A stretch of DNA of 9,704 bases from Anaerolineae bacterium (GTDB taxonomy: Bacteria; Chloroflexota; Anaerolineae; B4-G1). The DNA is taken from assembly GCA_030612185.1 (NCBI GenBank), contig JAUWOI010000126.1, positions 1 to 9,704 on the forward strand, in the 5' to 3' direction. The notes under the pieces were generated by a model. It was given only the letters and a program-made list of their open reading frames with translations. It was not told where the DNA came from and ran no database searches. The position numbers and the translations under genes were made by a program. Of this stretch, positions 6,314 through 9,704 are shown in pieces (within the stretch, counting starts at the first letter, position 1; every line of letters starts with the position of its first letter).

Positions 6314-9300
6314 ATGACTACACAACTTGAGTCCTCCATCGTTCGGATTCGTGCAGCGAACGGCCGGACTATAGGTGCGGGGTTCCTGGTTGGCGACAGG
6401 CGGGTGCTCACCTGCGCCCACGTGGTTGCCGGGGCGCTGGGCCTGCCGAATGATGCGCCAGAGGTTCAGAAACCAGGTTTTTCGGAAAAAACCCGGTTTC
6501 TACTGGACTTTCCCCTGGTCGCGCCCGAACAACGCCTGACCGCACGGGTCGTATGCTGGCAGCCAGCCCTTCCCGACGGCAGCGGCGACGTCGCGGGCCT
6601 GGAGTTGATGGATGCCCCGCCTGCCGGGGCCTCTCCCGTCCGCCTGGTCAAGGCCGAGGAGCCGTGGGGACATCCCTTCCGCGCTTTTGGGTTCCCGGCC
6701 GGCTTCGACAACGGCGTGTGGGCGTCAGGCCGTATGCTCGGCCGCGAGGCCACGGGGTGGCTGCAGATCGAGGACGTCAAACAGACGGGCTACTTTGTCG
6801 CGCCGGGCTTCAGCGGCGGGCCAGTCTGGGATGAAACACTGGACGGCGTCGTCGGGATGACCGTGGCGGCCGATAGACAACCAGGCGTTCGAGTGGCCTT
6901 TATTATTCCTACCGACCGGTTGGTGGCGGTTTGGCCCAACTTGGCCCAGATCTACCTAGACGCGCAGATGGACCAATTGCGGGCCAGGCGCTATCAAGCC
7001 GACGAGGCTCGCCGCGAGATGCGCGAGCGTCAGCGTGTGGTCAACCTGCGCCCGTTAGACGTGACCCACACCTTCAAAGATCGGGTCCGCGAGGTGCAGG
7101 CCCTCTGCGACCATCTGACCGACAGTAGCGTGCGTCTGGTCAGCGTGGTGGGACGGGGCGGGATGGGCAAGACGGCCCTCGTCAGCCGCGTCCTGGGCGA
7201 CCTGGAACAGGGCGTGTTGCCGGCCCTTGGTGAGAAGGGCGAGGAGAAAGAGCTTCCCATAGACGGCATCCTATACCTCAGTGCGCGCAGCACCGGTCTC
7301 GGTCTGGAGCGCATTTACGCCGACGTGGGGCGGATGCTGGGCGAACCGGCTGCCAGCAAGCTGGACGCCCGCTGGGCTGATAGGGATATGCCGCTGACCG
7401 CCAAGATCGAATACCTCCTGGAGGCGATGCGGGATGGCCTGTACCTCATTCTGCTGGACAACCTGGAAAGCGTGATGGCAGAGGATGGCGACATTGAGGA
7501 GGGGCTGTGCCTCTTCATCGAATGCTGCCTGACCCAGCCCGGTGGCGTGCGGTTGATCGTCACCTCGCGGGAGCAGGTCAGGATCACTGCCGCAGCACTG
7601 CACACCACGCGTGCCATCCCGCTGCGTGAGGGATTGCCCGAAGACGAAGCCGTGGCCCTGTTGCGCGACCTGGATCCCCAAGGAGCGCTCGGCCTGCGCG
7701 ATGCGCCGGAAGAGGATCTGCGGCGTGCCGCCCGGCTCACACGAGGTATCCCCCGTGCCCTGGAGATCCTGGCCGGTATCCTGCACGAGGACCCCACGGC
7801 CAGCCTGTCCCGCTTGCTGGCCGACGAGAACATCTTCGGGGAGCAGGTGGTCGAGCAACTGGTCGCCGCCGGCTACAGACGCCTGGCAGAGGCCGAGCGA
7901 CGCGTGATCGAGGCGCTGGCCGTCTTTGACCGGCCTGTGGAAGAGACGTCCGTAGCCTACCTGCTGCATCCCTGGTGGCCTGGCCTGGACGTCCGCGCCA
8001 GGCTGCATCGCCTGGTCAGGGGCTACTTTGTGAGCGTCAACCGCGTTACGGGTAGATACAGCCTCCATCCTCTCGACCGCGATTATGCTTACCGCCAAAT
8101 ACCTGATGTATCCGACACAGAATCAGACTCGTACAACCGGCGAAACCTGGAACTGCGGGCCGCCGATTTCTACGCCAGCATCCGCAAGCCAGAAAGTGAG
8201 TGGCAAACCATTGATGATCTGGAACCGCAACTGGCCGAGTTCGAGCACCGCGTTCGTAGTGAGGACTATGATGGTGCCTATCAGGTCTTGGAACCGATCC
8301 ACTTCAACTGCCTGTACTTGTGGGGCCACTGTGCCCGACTAGTTGAATTGAGGAAAGGGCTCCTGAAACGCCTAACAGATCCAGTTTTCCAGGCAACAAA
8401 CGTAGGTCATCTGGGCCTTGCATACCACGCGCTGGGACAATCGGTGCAGGCCATCGAATTTCTCGAAAAGGCTGTGGTCATTGCGCGTGAAATCGGTAAC
8501 CATCAAGAAGTAGGAGCTTGGCTAGGTCACTTGGGCACTACTTATCGCAATTCAGGGCAATTTGAGCAAGCCATCAAGCTCCTGGAAGAAGCTCTGGTCA
8601 TTGCCTGTGAGACGGGCGACCGCCGAAGGGAAGGTGTCTGGCTTGGCGACCTAGGAGTCGCCTACTATGCTTTAGGGCAAGTCAAGCGAGCCATCGAACT
8701 ACTTGAGAAGGCCTTGACTATTGCCCGTGAGACTAGTTATCGCTGGAGGGAAGGAGTCTGGCTAGGGGTTCTGGGCTCTTCCTGTCAGCTTACAGGGCAG
8801 TTCAAGCGGGCCATCAAGCTCTACGAGGAAGCCCTGGTGATCGCCAGCGAGATCGGCGACCGCCCGAGGGAAGGGAGTGGGCTTGGACACATGGGACGTG
8901 CCTACTACGCTCTTGGGCAGTTCGGGCAAGCCATCGAATTCCTCAAGCAGGCCCTGGCATCCGCCCGCGAGATAGATGACTTCCGACATGAGGTTATCTG
9001 GCTGAACAGCCTTGGCAACTTTCACTGTACCCAGATGAGGCAGTTCGAGCGGGCCATCAAGCTGTATGAACAGGCCCTGAGAATCTGCTATAAGATCAGC
9101 TATCGCCTCGGGGAAAGCTATCAACTGCTGGGGCTGGGCAAGGCCCTGATAGCCATCGGAGAACTTACCAAAGCCCAACAACGCTGCGTTGCAGCCCTTG
9201 ATCTGGGTGTAGCGGAGACCAGCTACCAGGCAGTGCTGCTGCTAGGGATTGTGCTTTTGTGTCAAGGCGACCAGGCTGCCTCAGCGACTTTTGTGGATGC

Positions 9301-9595
9301 GGCCGCTCGTTGCCGGGCTATGCTAGACAAAACGGCGGGTCTGTACAAGGCGCGTTATGCGTTGGCAGCGGCGCTGGTGGGAACCGCCGTCTGCGACCCC
9401 TGTTGGGCTGACACGAACCAACGAGCCGCTCTCCTTGCCCCATCACTTAACGAATACCGCCGCGCATTGGGAATCACCTCTGCCCCCGGCATCGTCCAAG
9501 ACGCACTCCGCGACCTGGAGTTGATCCGCGCAGCAGGCATTGAGGGCCTGGAGCCTGCCTTCGAACTGCTGGAAACTGCACTGAAAACCGCATAA
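6314..9595 (+). CDS. Trypsin-like protease / STAND (NB-ARC-like) NTPase / TPR fusion protein
   Basis: 1093 residues in three parts. Residues 1-208 form a trypsin-like serine protease with an intact triad: H36 in TCAHVV, D92 in SGDVAGLEL and S167 in GFSGGPVWD. After a charged helical linker (about 210-245) comes a STAND NTPase: Walker A VVGRGGMGKTAL (278-289), Walker B LYLILLDNLE (376-385), sensor RLIVTSRE (413-420), a GLPL-like RGIPRALEILAG (477-488), a winged-helix region (about 520-595) and an MHD-like LHP motif (H585). Residues about 698-938 are six TPRs of 40 residues, then a diverged helical tail. There is no signal peptide, so it is cytoplasmic. By family, ligand binding to the TPRs should open the NTPase and activate the protease, as in predicted bacterial conflict systems. 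The protein it cuts is unknown. The ribosome site is weak (GATGGGAT directly before ATG), so expression may be low. A palindromic repeat lies inside the protease part. Confidence 0.88.
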   Translation: MTTQLESSIVRIRAANGRTIGAGFLVGDRRVLTCAHVVAGALGLPNDAPEVQKPGFSEKTRFLLDFPLVAPEQRLTARVVCWQPALPDGSGDVAGLELMDAPPAGASPVRLVKAEEPWGHPFRAFGFPAGFDNGVWASGRMLGREATGWLQIEDVKQTGYFVAPGFSGGPVWDETLDGVVGMTVAADRQPGVRVAFIIPTDRLVAVWPNLAQIYLDAQMDQLRARRYQADEARREMRERQRVVNLRPLDVTHTFKDRVREVQALCDHLTDSSVRLVSVVGRGGMGKTALVSRVLGDLEQGVLPALGEKGEEKELPIDGILYLSARSTGLGLERIYADVGRMLGEPAASKLDARWADRDMPLTAKIEYLLEAMRDGLYLILLDNLESVMAEDGDIEEGLCLFIECCLTQPGGVRLIVTSREQVRITAAALHTTRAIPLREGLPEDEAVALLRDLDPQGALGLRDAPEEDLRRAARLTRGIPRALEILAGILHEDPTASLSRLLADENIFGEQVVEQLVAAGYRRLAEAERRVIEALAVFDRPVEETSVAYLLHPWWPGLDVRARLHRLVRGYFVSVNRVTGRYSLHPLDRDYAYRQIPDVSDTESDSYNRRNLELRAADFYASIRKPESEWQTIDDLEPQLAEFEHRVRSEDYDGAYQVLEPIHFNCLYLWGHCARLVELRKGLLKRLTDPVFQATNVGHLGLAYHALGQSVQAIEFLEKAVVIAREIGNHQEVGAWLGHLGTTYRNSGQFEQAIKLLEEALVIACETGDRRREGVWLGDLGVAYYALGQVKRAIELLEKALTIARETSYRWREGVWLGVLGSSCQLTGQFKRAIKLYEEALVIASEIGDRPREGSGLGHMGRAYYALGQFGQAIEFLKQALASAREIDDFRHEVIWLNSLGNFHCTQMRQFERAIKLYEQALRICYKISYRLGESYQLLGLGKALIAIGELTKAQQRCVAALDLGVAETSYQAVLLLGIVLLCQGDQAASATFVDAAARCRAMLDKTAGLYKARYALAAALVGTAVCDPCWADTNQRAALLAPSLNEYRRALGITSAPGIVQDALRDLELIRAAGIEGLEPAFELLETALKTA
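6468..6501. repeat. 34-bp palindromic repeat read in frame inside the protease domain
   Basis: AGAAACCAGGTTTTT (6468-6482) and AAAAACCCGGTTTCT (6487-6501) form 15-bp arms with one mismatch around a 4-nt loop. The repeat encodes residues 52-63 (QKPGFSEKTRFL) of the trypsin-like domain, in the stretch after the catalytic His36 and before the conserved-looking LDFPL strand. AGAAACC-GGTTTCT palindromes are familiar as dispersed intergenic repeats in Chloroflexota-like and other environmental genomes (memory, not checked). The frame stays open and the triad is kept, so the protein is probably still functional. Confidence 0.7.
8405..9127 (+). repeat. Six tandem 120-bp units encoding TPRs
   Basis: Units begin at residues 698, 738, 778, 818, 858 and 898. 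The first five are exactly 40 codons; the last has one extra codon (TQMRQF instead of a five-residue turn). The consensus is roughly GHLGxAYxALGQFxxAIxLLEEALxIAREIGDRREGVWL. DNA is also alike: runs such as gccatcaagct and agggaagg-gtctggct recur at the same phase. Such regular arrays gain and lose units by recombination, as expected for a sensor under selection to diversify. Confidence 0.85.
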
Positions 9596-9704
9596 CAAGA
9601 GGTGCACATAAATGATTTTTTGTCTCCGTAGGGAAGCAAAGTGCGTCATTTGAATCACGCAGATACATAGTTGGTAACTGCTTAACAAATCGGCCGTTTG
9701 ATGG
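9596..9704. other. Right-edge noncoding stretch
   Basis: No terminator hairpin with T-tract is visible after the protease gene. AAGAGGTG (9597-9604) stands 7 nt before an ATG at 9612, but that frame has only 13 codons (stop at 9651-9653). TCACGCAGAT (9655-9664) is the complement of ATCTGCGTGA at 2960-2969 and may mark the edge of another copy of that repeat family. Confidence 0.4.

Noticed and set aside
7271..8098. Minus-strand open frame of 275 codons opposite the NTPase region
   Set aside because: It is a shadow frame. The plus strand carries intact Walker A, Walker B and sensor motifs over the same bases.
9612..9653. 13-codon frame after the protease gene with an AGAGG site in front
   Set aside because: It is too short and has no recognisable content; the spacing alone is not enough to call a gene.

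Overview
The window looks like bacterial chromosome of fairly high GC. It has short-spaced genes, AGGAGG-type ribosome sites and several dispersed palindromic intergenic repeats. The gene types (TPR proteins, an AcuC-like deacetylase, an archaeal-type ATPase, a trypsin/STAND/TPR giant) together with the repeats suggest an environmental Chloroflexota member, perhaps Anaerolineae-like. That assignment is inference from style, with no marker gene to support it. All intact genes lie on the + strand.

Layout. Positions 1-252 form a control region. A near-consensus promoter points left off the window, two matched 24-nt hairpins follow, and an extended -10 promoter leads rightward into a TTG-started TPR protein of 822 aa (253-2721). 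A 44-codon relic of an alpha/beta-hydrolase C-terminus (2727-2861) comes next, then a palindromic CGCAGAT-type repeat. An intact AcuC-like zinc deacetylase (3027-4181) carries all the expected metal and catalytic residues.

A good promoter (4208-4236) then starts what looks like a biological-conflict cluster. First is a 480-aa archaeal-type P-loop ATPase with a winged helix and a C-terminal PD-(D/E)XK-like motif (4292-5734). It is followed 22 bp later by a 107-aa Trypco1-type protein (5757-6080). After a 233-bp gap with a 7-mer tandem repeat and a MITE-like element comes a 1093-aa protein joining a trypsin-like protease, a STAND/NB-ARC-like NTPase and a near-perfect 40-residue TPR array (6314-9595).

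Trypco1 domains are named for co-occurring with trypsin-like proteases, and protease-STAND-TPR chains are typical of NTP-dependent immune-like systems. The likely logic is that the TPR array senses a trigger, the NTPase switches state and the protease is released to act. The small Trypco1 protein would be a partner or substrate, and the nuclease-like ATPase a possible second arm. That wiring is inference. The most unusual points are the ATPase-Trypco1 pairing, a 34-bp dispersed-type palindrome read in frame inside the protease domain, and the 120-nt periodic TPR DNA, which suggests recent repeat turnover.
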